Positions 34,003 through 43,057 of a DNA stretch of 49,768 nucleotides are shown piece by piece (the stretch's first letter is position 1; each line of letters opens with the position of its first letter). Source of the DNA: Bacteroidota bacterium (GTDB lineage: Bacteria > Bacteroidota > Bacteroidia > Chitinophagales > Chitinophagaceae); the NCBI GenBank assembly GCA_023424015.1, contig JAFAEM010000021.1, forward strand, positions 1 through 49,768, read 5' to 3'. Under the pieces are notes generated by a model that ran no database searches, had not been told where the DNA came from, and was given only the letters and a program-made list of their open reading frames with translations. The position numbers were made by a program, and so were the translations under genes.

Positions 34003-34717
34003 AGCAATCTATTTAGATAACGGGATTGTATTAGGTGGCGTTAAGTTAGTTATACGGGTTTAAACAAATACCGGTGCGAGGTATTTTTTGTCAATACCTT
34101 TTTTTTGATTGCCCAGCACAAACCGTCCCGATGGGACGGCGGCTGCTTTTATCCATTCGTTTCTACCCATAAAGCGTCCCGATGGGACGCAGGAAAAGAA
34201 CTCTGGCTTAAGTGTCCAGATGGCGCAGTACAAATGCTTTTTTGTCGATATGTATTCTTCGCTCCTCAATTTTGCGACTCCTGGTTTGCGATTTTGCTTT
34301 GTTTCCGACATCAATTTTGATTGCGCTATTCGAACAAGTAACGGCACGAATATTCCCACGTCCTGTAGGGACGTTTTATGGGTAGACAAATACACAGCCG
34401 AGGACCCATCCGTCCTGTAGGGACGGTTTATGCATAAAAAATTGTCTTTACATGAACCCGATATCGACAAAGACTCCCGGAATACGCAAAGTTTTTATGG
34501 ACAAAACATCATTCGCGAATTTTAATATCATATTTATATAATTAATGTACAAACCATCCCGAAGGCACGGGATTCCTTTGTTTGTCCATTCGTTTCTTCC
34601 CATTAACCCGAGGGGACGAGGAACGAACCCTCGTTAATGATAATTACCCAGCCGTAATTTACCCAGGCTCCCAGCCATAAAATTTAAGTAACTTTCGTGT
34701 TCAATATTGCCTGCTTC
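34003..34717. repeat. Repeat-rich divergent spacer with three palindrome-linker-palindrome units
   Basis: Unit 1 (34121-34190) has palindromes CCGTCCCGATGGGACGG (34123-34139) and GCGTCCCGATGGGACGC (34174-34190), joined by a linker ending TTCTACCCATAAA. Unit 2 (34358-34428) is an inverted copy with palindromes at 34358-34374 and 34410-34426 and the same TCTACCCATAAA on the other strand. Unit 3 (34551-34620) is a decayed direct copy keeping CCATTCGTTTCT. The palindrome loops differ (GAT or TAC/TGTA) while the stems are preserved. A 136-codon frame across units 1 and 2 is only a translation of the repeats. Promoters for the flanking genes must also be here. Confidence 0.85.
34689..34697 (+). promoter_or_regulatory. 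Candidate -7 element before the second PSD1 gene
   Basis: TAACTTTCG resembles TAnnTTTG. It overlaps an upstream in-frame GTG at 34697, which argues for starting the protein at the ATG at 34718. Confidence 0.4.
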
Positions 34718-37033
34718 ATGAAAGGAAGATTAGTTGCCTGTGTAAGTTTTGTTGTTGCCACCGGAGTACTCGTGGTATCCTGTTTTAATAATAACAGTAA
34801 TGATCCCCCCATACCAAAAACCGTCAGCTACAATTTTCATATTCGCCCCATTCTTTCCGACAAGTGTTTTAAATGCCATGGACCCGATGGTAGTCACCGC
34901 CAGGCCGGTCTCCGGCTCGACATTGCCGACAGCGCATATGCACCACTGAAGGAAACACCAGGTGCATTTGCCATTGTGCCGGGCAAACCGGAACAGTCTG
35001 AATTATTCAAAAGGATATCAACTGATGATACCGCCTATATCATGCCTACACCCGACTCACACCTGGGTGCGCTTAGCGATTATGAAGTAAAGCTTTTCAA
35101 AAAATGGATCCAGCAGGGTGGCAAATATGAATCACACTGGGCATTTATCACACCGGAAAAATCAGAAGTTCCTGATGTAACAAATAAAAGCTGGGTAAAA
35201 AACGAGATCGACCATTTTATCCTCGACAAACAAAACGAAAAAGGCCTTAAACCCAACGAAGAAGCCGATAAAGAGCGACTGCTGAAAAGAGTTTGCCTGG
35301 ATATTACCGGCCTGCCGCCATCCGTAGAAATGATGGACCGGTTTCTTTCCGACAAATCACCTGATGCGTATGAAAAAATGGTGGACGCATTATTGAAAAC
35401 ACCCCAATACGGTGAGAAGATGGCCGTGCACTGGCTGGATGTTGCCCGCTATGCTGACAGCTATGGCTACCAGGATGATAATATCCGAACCCAGTGGCCC
35501 TGGCGCGACTGGGTGATCCATGCCTTCAATAAAAATATTCCTTACGATAAATTCCTGGTCTGGCAGATCGCAGGTGATATGTTGCCCGATGCCGATAAGG
35601 AAAAAATCCTCGCCACCGGTTTTTTCCGCAATCATAAATACACCGAAGAAGGCGGGGTGATCGATGAGGAATACCGGGTAGAATATTTACTCGACAAAAC
35701 AAAGACCTATAGCAAGGGATTACTGGGCATCACAATGGAATGCGCCCAATGCCATGATCATAAATACGATCCTTTTTCGCAGGAGGATTATTTCTCACTG
35801 CTGGCTTTTTTCAACAATACCAAAGAAGTGGGCTACGAAGGTGATGTCAGTGTGTCGAAGCCTGCTAAAAACCCGATACTGACCATCAGTACGCAAGACC
35901 GGAAAGATATTTTGTCATTTATCAATGCCACCGACACATCTGCCCTTACGGTATCGGTGATGGGCGAACGGGATTCGTTGCGTAAAACATATCTCCTGAT
36001 TCGCGGCGCCTATGATCAGCCGGGACAGGAAGTGCAGCCCAAAGCGGTAAAAGCTGTGATGGAGTTCGACACCACGAAGTATGATCGCAACCGGCTGGGA
36101 CTGGCGCAATGGACCGTCGATAAAAAGAATCCGCTTACAGCACGCGTATTCGTTAATCAAATTTGGCAGGAACTATTCGGCCGTGGCCTGGTAAAAACCT
36201 CCGGTGATTTTGGCATGCAGGGCGAATTGCCGTCTCATCCGGAATTACTCGACTGGCTTGCGGTGGATTTTATGGAACACGGATGGGATATCAAAAGACT
36301 GGTAAAACAGCTGGTGATGAGCGCTACTTACCGTCAATCAGCAAAAGTAACTGAAGACCAACTGGGGAAAGATCCCGAAAATATTTACCTCGCTCGCTCA
36401 CCAAGACAAAGATTGAAAGCCGAGTTTGTGCGCGATCTCTATCTCGCAAGCAGCGGGTTATTGATAAAAACGATCGGTGGACCCAGCGTCAAACCTTACC
36501 AGCCAAAAGGAATTTGGGAACTGGCATCTTCCGGTCGCGGTGTACTGGCCACTTATAAACAGGATCACGAGGATGCACTGTACCGCCGTGGTCTATATAA
36601 TTTTATTAAACTCACGGTGCCACCGCCCAATATGATCATGTTTGATGCCAGCAACCGCGACCAGTGCGAAGTGAAAAGGCTGCAAACAAATACACCATTA
36701 CAGGCTTTGATCATGATGAATGATCCGGCAGTTTTAGAAGCATCACGGGTATTGGCGCAAAACTTACTGGCTGAAAACAGTTCAGTAGATGATAAAATCA
36801 TTACCGCATTCAGGCGGATCATCTGTCGCAAACCATCGGAAAAGGAATTAACGCTACTGACAGAATATTATAAGGAACAATTGGATCAGTTCACACAAAA
36901 GAAGCTGAATGCGACCGCGACCCTGAGAGTTGGGGAATACCCGTTGAATACTAAATTGGATATGAACCAGTCGGCCGCATTGATGAAAGTTGTGAACACG
37001 ATTTATAATTTGGAAGAGGCGATTGTGAAATAA
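34718..37033 (+). CDS. PSD1-type lipoprotein: planctomycete cytochrome C, DUF1549 and DUF1553 domains
   Basis: This is a paralogue of the 913-aa protein at 29663-32404. From the ATG at 34718 it is 771 aa, starting with a lipoprotein signal that ends VVSC (C22). A GTG 7 codons upstream is in frame, but it sits in the likely promoter. Haem motifs are CFKCH at 50-54 and CAQCH at 342-346. DUF1549 (WLDVARYADSYGYQDD) and DUF1553 (NPLTARVFVNQIWQELFG; NTPLQALIMMNDPA) domains follow. It lacks the carbohydrate-binding insertion of the other copy. It starts the plus-strand module and is followed after 145 bases by DUF1501. The role is probably periplasmic redox chemistry on sugars. Confidence 0.92.
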   Translation: MKGRLVACVSFVVATGVLVVSCFNNNSNDPPIPKTVSYNFHIRPILSDKCFKCHGPDGSHRQAGLRLDIADSAYAPLKETPGAFAIVPGKPEQSELFKRISTDDTAYIMPTPDSHLGALSDYEVKLFKKWIQQGGKYESHWAFITPEKSEVPDVTNKSWVKNEIDHFILDKQNEKGLKPNEEADKERLLKRVCLDITGLPPSVEMMDRFLSDKSPDAYEKMVDALLKTPQYGEKMAVHWLDVARYADSYGYQDDNIRTQWPWRDWVIHAFNKNIPYDKFLVWQIAGDMLPDADKEKILATGFFRNHKYTEEGGVIDEEYRVEYLLDKTKTYSKGLLGITMECAQCHDHKYDPFSQEDYFSLLAFFNNTKEVGYEGDVSVSKPAKNPILTISTQDRKDILSFINATDTSALTVSVMGERDSLRKTYLLIRGAYDQPGQEVQPKAVKAVMEFDTTKYDRNRLGLAQWTVDKKNPLTARVFVNQIWQELFGRGLVKTSGDFGMQGELPSHPELLDWLAVDFMEHGWDIKRLVKQLVMSATYRQSAKVTEDQLGKDPENIYLARSPRQRLKAEFVRDLYLASSGLLIKTIGGPSVKPYQPKGIWELASSGRGVLATYKQDHEDALYRRGLYNFIKLTVPPPNMIMFDASNRDQCEVKRLQTNTPLQALIMMNDPAVLEASRVLAQNLLAENSSVDDKIITAFRRIICRKPSEKELTLLTEYYKEQLDQFTQKKLNATATLRVGEYPLNTKLDMNQSAALMKVVNTIYNLEEAIVK

Positions 37034-37050
37034 TATTAAAAAGGGTTTAG

Positions 37051-37147
37051 CCGGGGAGACGGTAAGACGGGGAGTATTTTTAAGAAAGCGATCTGGCCGG
37101 GGAGACGGTAAGTAAAAAATAGAGAGCATTCTTCCCGCCTTCCCGGC
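37051..37147. repeat. Direct and inverted copies of a GGGGAGACGGTAAG word between the PSD1 and DUF1501 genes
   Basis: CCGGGGAGACGGTAAG occurs at 37051-37066 and 37097-37112. A near reverse complement (14 of 17) is at 37131-37147, so the second and third copies can form a hairpin. A related word occurs far away at 48077-48093. Transcripts of the two flanking genes could be differentially processed here. Confidence 0.6.
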
Positions 37148-37178
37148 AAAAAAAACCAGCACCCGAAAAAAAATAATT

Positions 37179-38624
37179 ATGGAAAAGGAAGTTCTCGAAC
37201 ACCATCTAAACATCAACCGCCGCAAGTTTCTTTCGCGCCTGGGACTGGGGATTGGTGGTGTGGCACTGGGCTCTTTACTGATACCCGACCTGTTTAGCGG
37301 CAGTGAAGAAGAAATGCTGATGACAGGCCTGCCACATTTTGCTCCAAAAGCAAAACGCGTTATCTATTTATTCCAGAATGGAGCGCCATCACAACTTGAC
37401 CTGTTCGATTATAAACCGATGCTGCAGAAAATGCATGGTGAGGATCTGCCCGCTTCCATACGAATGGGCCAGCGCTTAACCGGTATGACATCCAACCAGG
37501 CCAAATTTCCACTGGCAGGTAGCATTTTTAATTTCAACCAATACGGACAATCCGGTGCCTGGATCAGCGAACTGCTGCCGAATACCGCGAAAATCGTGGA
37601 CGACCTTTGTATCATCAAAACGATGTTTACAGAAGCCATCAACCACGATCCTGCCCTGACCTTTTTCCAAACCGGTGCGCAGGTAGGCAACCGGCCGAGC
37701 ATGGGAGCCTGGCTGAGCTATGGTCTTGGTAGTGAAAATAAAAACCTGCCCGCTTTCTGCGTATTGCTTTCAAAAGGCAAGGGTAATGGACAGGGGGTTT
37801 ATTCCAAATTGTGGACTAACGGTTTCCTGGATTCTATTCACCAGGGTGTTCAATTTAGCAGTGGTGAAAACCCTGTATTGTACCTCAACAACCCTGAAGG
37901 CATCGACCAGATGGACAGACGGAAGATGCTCGACAAACTGGCCGCGCTCAACCAGGCTTCCTATGAAGAGTTTGGTGATCCCGAGATCAATGCCAAAGTA
38001 CAGCAATATGAAATGGCGTACCGCATGCAAACATCGGTGCCCGATATTACCGACCTGTCGAAAGAACCGGAAGATATTATCAAATTATACGGACCCGATT
38101 GTTTAACCCCCGGCACCTATGCCGCCAATTGCCTGCTTGCAAGAAAACTTTCTGAAAATGGTGTTCGGTTTGTACAACTCTATCACCAGGGCTGGGATGG
38201 ACATGATAACCTGCCCGGGCAGATCATAGGACAATGTAAAGATGTAGACCAGGCTTCAGCAGCATTGATCACCGACCTTAAACAAAGGGGTTTACTTGAC
38301 GAGACGCTGGTGATCTGGGGCGGTGAATTTGGCCGCACCAATTATTGCCAGGGTGTTCTGACCAAAGACAATTATGGGCGTGACCATCATCCGCGTTGCT
38401 TTACAGTGTGGATGGCAGGTGGTGGCGTACGACCCGGCGTGTATGGCGAAACGGATGAGTTCGGCTACAATATTGCAAAAGACCCGGTACATGTACATGA
38501 TTTCCATGCCACCGTTTTACACCTGATGGGAATGAATCACGAGCAGCTCACGTATAAACATTTGGGAAGAAGGTACAGGCTCACCGATGTGTCGGGTGAA
38601 GTGGTGAAGGGGTTGATAGCTTAG
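37179..38624 (+). CDS. DUF1501 protein (Tat-exported), second copy
   Basis: This 481-aa paralogue of the protein at 25868-27376 starts with a twin-arginine signal NRRKFLSRLGLG (R14-R15). It has the same hallmarks: VIYLFQNGAPSQLDLFDYKP, GGEFGRTNYCQG, GRDHHPRCFTVWMAGGG and VHDFHATVLHLMG. Unlike the first copy it has no lipobox after the hydrophobic stretch. DUF1501 proteins have an alkaline-phosphatase-like fold by family knowledge, but no established substrate. It follows the PSD1 lipoprotein, repeating the pairing seen in the first cluster. Two kinds of short degenerate repeat begin directly behind its TAG stop. Confidence 0.92.
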   Translation: MEKEVLEHHLNINRRKFLSRLGLGIGGVALGSLLIPDLFSGSEEEMLMTGLPHFAPKAKRVIYLFQNGAPSQLDLFDYKPMLQKMHGEDLPASIRMGQRLTGMTSNQAKFPLAGSIFNFNQYGQSGAWISELLPNTAKIVDDLCIIKTMFTEAINHDPALTFFQTGAQVGNRPSMGAWLSYGLGSENKNLPAFCVLLSKGKGNGQGVYSKLWTNGFLDSIHQGVQFSSGENPVLYLNNPEGIDQMDRRKMLDKLAALNQASYEEFGDPEINAKVQQYEMAYRMQTSVPDITDLSKEPEDIIKLYGPDCLTPGTYAANCLLARKLSENGVRFVQLYHQGWDGHDNLPGQIIGQCKDVDQASAALITDLKQRGLLDETLVIWGGEFGRTNYCQGVLTKDNYGRDHHPRCFTVWMAGGGVRPGVYGETDEFGYNIAKDPVHVHDFHATVLHLMGMNHEQLTYKHLGRRYRLTDVSGEVVKGLIA

Positions 38625-38739
38625 TGGATGGGAATTGGGAATTGGGGATTTGGAATTAGGACCGCACTTCGCACTATAATCAATCGCAGCACTCACGACT
38701 CACGTCTCACGTCTCACGATTCACGACTCACGATACACG
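38625..38739. repeat. Short-period degenerate repeats behind the DUF1501 stop codon
   Basis: The first block (38625-38660) repeats GGGAATT/GGGGATT-like heptamers starting one base after the TAG. The second block (38691-38739) repeats CTCACGA/CTCACGT heptamers seven times with small changes. Neither block encodes protein. Confidence 0.75.
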
Positions 38740-38752
38740 CAAACCAACCACA

Positions 38753-39781
38753 TTGAAACGACTAACATTTATACGGAACACATCTTTTGCAATCGGGGCA
38801 TTCTGCGCACCAAATATCCTGCGTGGTGCCGAACCGGAGACCATACTCGGACATAACAATAAACGCTATCGCATCAACACAAAATGGAGCCAGGCGGATG
38901 CGGCCCGTTTCCCGGTAAAAGACTGTCATGAAATGGTGCAGGATAAACTCGGCCGGATCATTTTGCTAACCAATGAGACCAAAAACAATGTGTTGATCTA
39001 TGACAGGAGTGGCAGGCTGCTTAGTAGCTGGGGACATGAGTATCCCGGCGCGCATGGCCTGACACTATTCAACGAAAATGGGGATGATGTTTTATTTATC
39101 TGCGATAATGACCGCCACCAGGTGATAAAAACTACCGTTGATGGAAAAGTATTGATGACGCTGGACTATCCCAAAGAAACGGGTCAATATTCAAAAGCCG
39201 AAGAATACGTACCCACCGAGACCATCATCGCAGCCAACGGAGATATTTATGTAGCGGATGGATATGGAAAAGACTTTGTGATCCAGTACGACCATAACGG
39301 CCGTTACATCCGGCATTTTGCAGGACGCGGCGAGGGTGACCAGTACGTGGTAAATACGCATGGGATCTGTATCGACAACCGTGATAAAAATAATCCCTGC
39401 CTGATCGTGACCTCCCGGGTGCAGAATGCTTTCAAACGATATACGATGGATGGAGTATATATTGATACCATCCCATTGCCTGGCGCCTGGGTTTGTCGCC
39501 CTGTGATAAAGGATGATTATTTATACGTAGCCGTTTTACAAACCAATGCCCGGCTTGACGAAAAATCAGGTTTTGTATTGATCCTTGATAAAACGTATAA
39601 AGTAGTTTCAAATCTTGCCGGCAACCTGCCCGCTTACAGTGGCAATACGCCTGAAGAAATGTACCAGACGATTCGCGCATTCCGATACCCGCATGATGTA
39701 TGTATTGATGACGATGAAAATCTCTATGTAGCCCAATGGAATTCCGGCCAGGTATATCCTTATAAACTTTCGCCTGTATGA
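38753..39781 (+). CDS. NHL-type six-bladed beta-propeller protein, exported
   Basis: This 342-aa extracytoplasmic propeller has repeats such as VLIYDRSGRLLSSWG, GDIYVADGYGKDFVIQYDHNGRYI and NLYVAQWNSGQVYPYKLS. It has no obvious catalytic motif; such proteins usually bind a ligand or partner. The only in-frame start in a sensible place is TTG at 38753-38755, which gives MKRLTFIRNTSFAIGAF, a signal peptide with a weak Tat-like character. The next ATG is more than 60 codons inside. Its TGA overlaps the following ATG as ATGA, so the two are translationally coupled. It may act as a sensor or scaffold in the sugar-redox module. Confidence 0.82.
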   Translation: MKRLTFIRNTSFAIGAFCAPNILRGAEPETILGHNNKRYRINTKWSQADAARFPVKDCHEMVQDKLGRIILLTNETKNNVLIYDRSGRLLSSWGHEYPGAHGLTLFNENGDDVLFICDNDRHQVIKTTVDGKVLMTLDYPKETGQYSKAEEYVPTETIIAANGDIYVADGYGKDFVIQYDHNGRYIRHFAGRGEGDQYVVNTHGICIDNRDKNNPCLIVTSRVQNAFKRYTMDGVYIDTIPLPGAWVCRPVIKDDYLYVAVLQTNARLDEKSGFVLILDKTYKVVSNLAGNLPAYSGNTPEEMYQTIRAFRYPHDVCIDDDENLYVAQWNSGQVYPYKLSPV

Positions 39782-40563
39782 TGAGATACGTTTTACTGCA
39801 TGTTCTCCTTTTAATTTCACAGGCATGCCTGGCACAGGAAAAATTTCAACTGGCACCGCCGATGTTAAAGTATCTCTCGGGATTTTTCGCGGGCACGACA
39901 AGTTTTGAAGTGATATTCAATCAGCCCGGCGCTGTAGTCCGTTATACACTTGACGGAAAGGAACCGACAGAAAATGATCGTGTTTACTCCGGGCCAGTCA
40001 GCATCAATAAAAGAACAACCGTAAAAGCAAGGGCGTTTGGAAAAGACTACCTGCCATCTGAAACGGTTACCGCCACCTTCATCAAAGATGGTAAGCCTAT
40101 CCGGGCTGCCAGGTATTCCAAACCCAATGAATCATATGCCGGCAGCAGTCCCGACCTGCTTAAAGACAATACCGGCGGCATCACCAATTACAGGTCGGGT
40201 ACCTGGGTTGGATTCGATAGTGATACTGTGACCGTGGAGATCGAAATGGACAAAAAAGTAAGTATAAATAATATCCTGATCAATCTTCTGCAGGATGAGA
40301 ATAGCTGGATCTTTCTACCTGAGCGGGTGGAAGCATTTTATTTCGATGTATCAAAGAAAAAATATCTTCCTGCAACTGAAAAAACATTCTCCCACCAGGA
40401 GCCGGGCCCTAAGCAATGCAAGGTGCTTGAAATAATGCCGGCGGGTAAGATAAACACTGACAAACTGAAGCTCGTATTTCATACCGTAAAAAAAATACCT
40501 GAATGGCATTCGGGTAAAGGCCAGCATGGCTGGTTGTTCATTGACGAAATAAAAGTATATTGA
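39778..40563 (+). CDS. Exported protein with chitobiase C-terminal-like and discoidin-like domains
   Basis: This 261-aa secreted protein has a signal peptide at 1-19. An Ig-like CHB_HEX_C domain (about 40-105) is marked by VVRYTLDGKEPTENDRVYSG and TVKARAFGKDYLPSE. A beta-sandwich resembling F5/8-type sugar-binding domains follows, with NYRSGTWVGFDSDTVTVEIEM and the C-terminal WLFIDEIKVY. No catalytic residues are seen, so the protein probably binds glycans. The same two-domain unit forms the C-terminus of the next gene product, which begins 4 bases after this stop. This looks like a duplicated module, once free and once fused to the cytochrome protein. Confidence 0.82.
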   Translation: MMRYVLLHVLLLISQACLAQEKFQLAPPMLKYLSGFFAGTTSFEVIFNQPGAVVRYTLDGKEPTENDRVYSGPVSINKRTTVKARAFGKDYLPSETVTATFIKDGKPIRAARYSKPNESYAGSSPDLLKDNTGGITNYRSGTWVGFDSDTVTVEIEMDKKVSINNILINLLQDENSWIFLPERVEAFYFDVSKKKYLPATEKTFSHQEPGPKQCKVLEIMPAGKINTDKLKLVFHTVKKIPEWHSGKGQHGWLFIDEIKVY

Positions 40564-40567
40564 ACCC

Positions 40568-42718
40568 ATGCACCGCTGGAAAAACTACCTGTTCAATGCT
40601 GCCATCGCTTTAAACTGCCTGCTAGTATTTCTCCTCGTTTTTGAAAACAGGTTCGTAGTTCCTGCCTGGCTGCAGGTAGTAGGTCGTATGCATCCACTTA
40701 TCCTGCATTTCCCCCTGGTGCTGATTGTTTTGTATGCCTTGTCGGTGATCTTTCTTCCCCCCTTTTCACAAAAAGCAGATGATTCTTATCGGCGTTCAAC
40801 AGGCTTTCTTCTATTGCTGGCCGTATTCACTACTGTGATCACTTCGCTGGCCGGTGTATTCCTGTCAAAAGAAGAAGGATATGACCCTGAAGCCCTGCTT
40901 TGGCATAAATGGGGTGGCGTGGCCATTTCCGTTTTCACACTGCTTTGGTATGGGTTCCAGCCATTGATACAAACAAAGAAAATTCCAAATCTCCTCTCGG
41001 CGGCTTTAGCTCTTTTCCTGATCGTTTTTACCGGTCACCAGGGCGCGGGTATCACGCATGGACAAAATTTCCTGCTGGCGCCGATCATGCCCGAAAAGCC
41101 ACAACTGATCATTAACCCTGAAGATGCCATTGTGTACACGCATATGGTAAAACCGATCCTGGAATCAAAATGCATTTCCTGTCACAATAATAAAAAGGCG
41201 AAGGGCGAACTCGTCATGGAGACCGAGGAGTTATTATTAAAAGGTGGTAAAAGCGGTGAGCTTTGGGATACCACCGCTACCGACCTCGGCTTGTTATTGC
41301 GAAGGGTGCATTTACCGATCGAAGAAAAAAAGCATATGCCACCACAGGGTAAGCCCCAGCTGACCGACCAGGAAATTGAGGTCATCACTCAGTGGATTCG
41401 AAGAGGATCAGATTTTCAGCTAAAAATTGCTGACCTGCAGCCCACAGATACTCTCCGCCAACTGGCCGACCAGGTATTCAAAGCCGCTGAAGTAGCCTCT
41501 TATGATTTTGACGAAGCAGATCGTGAGCTGGTTAAAAAATTAAATACAGAGAACCGGGTCGTGGCGGCCGAAGCCCTAAAATCGCCAGCGCTATCGGTGA
41601 ATTTCTTCAACAGCAAACTTTTCAACGCCGACCAGCTAAAGGAACTTGATAAGGTTAAAAAACAAATTGTCACACTGGACCTGGCGAAAATGCCCCTGAA
41701 AGACGAAGACCTCGAGATCATCAGCGGTTTTGAAAATCTAAGAAGGCTGAACCTTGCCTTTACCGGGATTTCAGGTGCCAGCCTGCCGGCTTTACGCAAA
41801 CTGAAACACCTGCATACGCTTACATTGTCGGGCACAGCTGTTACGGCGCAGCAACTGGAACAACTGCAGGATTTCCCATCCCTGAAAACCGTACATGCCT
41901 GGAATACGCCGGTTGCTGATGCGGATATGAAAAATGTAGAACAAAAATTACCGAATATTCATTTTGAAACCGGCTTTAAAGGCGACACGATGATCTTAAA
42001 GTTATCTCCTCCTGTATTGCTGAATGAAGAGCATTTTATCAGTTCCCCCATTGCATTGAAGCTAAAACATTATATAAATGGAGCAACGATCCGTTATACC
42101 CTGGATGGTAGCGAACCTGACAGCATCAATGCGGCTGAATATAAAGGTGGCGAAATGATCGATGGTAATGTACATATCAAAGCCAGGGCATACAAACCGG
42201 GCTGGATCAGCAGCGATATCATCGAGTCCAGTTTTTATAAAAACACGTTTACACCCGACACCCTCATATATCTAACCCCAGCCGAGGAGCAATACAGGGA
42301 TGAGAAGGGCATGCTATTGATAAACCAGGAAAAAGGCGAAACCGATTTTCGCTCCGGGGGATGGGTGGCTTTTCGACAAAACCGGATGGAATGCCTGTTG
42401 CGTTTTTCAAACCCGGTACATGTAGAACAGGTTTCGCTCAGTACACTTATCGATATCGGCAGTTATATCATGCCGCCGCAATCCATCGAGATCTGGGGTG
42501 GTGATGATCCAAAAAATCTAAGGCAGCTGGGAAAACTCATACCCGAACAACCTAAAGCGGGGAAACCTTCTTATTTAAAAGGGTTAGACTGTAAAATAAA
42601 TCCGGCAACAGTAAAATATCTAAAGATCATCGCCCACCCGGTAGCCAAATTACCGGCATGGCACCCAGGGAAGGGGGATAAGGGATGGATATTTGTTGAT
42701 GAGATTTTGGTGAATTAG
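40568..42718 (+). CDS. DUF2231-cytochrome-LRR membrane protein fused to a glycan-binding module
   Basis: This 716-aa protein joins what are elsewhere separate genes. Residues 1-160 are a DUF2231-like membrane region of about five helices (RMHPLILHFPLVLIVLYAL is the signature part). A periplasmic cytochrome domain has CISCH at 202-206, then KKHMPPQGKPQL. Leucine-rich repeats span about 340-470. The C-terminal 240 residues repeat the chitobiase C-terminal-like (IRYTLDGSEPDS) plus discoidin-like (FRSGGWVAFRQN ... GWIFVDEILVN) unit of the preceding gene. The architecture ties a haem-bearing membrane anchor to carbohydrate binding. It is the last gene of the plus-strand module; the paralogue at 23000-24406 lacks the glycan-binding part. 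Confidence 0.87.
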   Translation: MHRWKNYLFNAAIALNCLLVFLLVFENRFVVPAWLQVVGRMHPLILHFPLVLIVLYALSVIFLPPFSQKADDSYRRSTGFLLLLAVFTTVITSLAGVFLSKEEGYDPEALLWHKWGGVAISVFTLLWYGFQPLIQTKKIPNLLSAALALFLIVFTGHQGAGITHGQNFLLAPIMPEKPQLIINPEDAIVYTHMVKPILESKCISCHNNKKAKGELVMETEELLLKGGKSGELWDTTATDLGLLLRRVHLPIEEKKHMPPQGKPQLTDQEIEVITQWIRRGSDFQLKIADLQPTDTLRQLADQVFKAAEVASYDFDEADRELVKKLNTENRVVAAEALKSPALSVNFFNSKLFNADQLKELDKVKKQIVTLDLAKMPLKDEDLEIISGFENLRRLNLAFTGISGASLPALRKLKHLHTLTLSGTAVTAQQLEQLQDFPSLKTVHAWNTPVADADMKNVEQKLPNIHFETGFKGDTMILKLSPPVLLNEEHFISSPIALKLKHYINGATIRYTLDGSEPDSINAAEYKGGEMIDGNVHIKARAYKPGWISSDIIESSFYKNTFTPDTLIYLTPAEEQYRDEKGMLLINQEKGETDFRSGGWVAFRQNRMECLLRFSNPVHVEQVSLSTLIDIGSYIMPPQSIEIWGGDDPKNLRQLGKLIPEQPKAGKPSYLKGLDCKINPATVKYLKIIAHPVAKLPAWHPGKGDKGWIFVDEILVN

Positions 42719-43057
42719 ATTATGCCTGATAGATTATCCAGTCAATTCGTAACCCTCCGGGAGGCTTGCCTAAGTCAAAGTGCTTTCGATTTTCCCATTC
42801 TTGCTTTGCCGGAGTGGACAGCCCTAAGGGTCTGACAACTGGTTGTTCAGGTAGTGCTGGAACTTCCGGTTTATTGTAGGTCTGATGGGTATCCGCCTAC
42901 CGCGGACTGGGAGTAATTAGATTGGGGCAGGTTGTAGAACAATTGATTCTCCGTTGCCCGGTACGCGGCTTCCATGGTTGCGATATACCGGTTTGCATCC
43001 TTCTACCAGGGCGTCTTTAAACTGAGCGGACACAAACCGGGGCGGAGAGTAGAATCA
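42719..43057. other. Intergenic stretch holding a degraded Rhs core fragment
   Basis: No intact gene is present. The minus strand from 43002 to 42871 reads 43 sense codons containing RYIATMEAAYRATENQLFYN and SAVGGYP, then a stop. An in-frame TAG lies just upstream at 43003-43005. The wording resembles the core just before the C-terminal tip in Bacteroidota Rhs proteins. The remainder, 42719-42870, shows only a small CCTCCGGGAGG palindrome at about 42755. Confidence 0.5.
42871..43002 (-). pseudogene. Rhs core remnant
   Basis: This is a short in-frame fragment with Rhs-core-like sequence bounded by stops on both sides. It lies downstream of the tip-plus-lipoprotein pair and on the same strand. 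That is where a displaced older tip is expected in Rhs loci. Identification rests on pattern memory of Bacteroidota Rhs proteins. Confidence 0.45.

Noticed and set aside
34060..34470. 136-codon minus-strand gene
   Set aside because: The frame is a translation of two palindrome-linker repeat units in opposite orientation and has no independent support.
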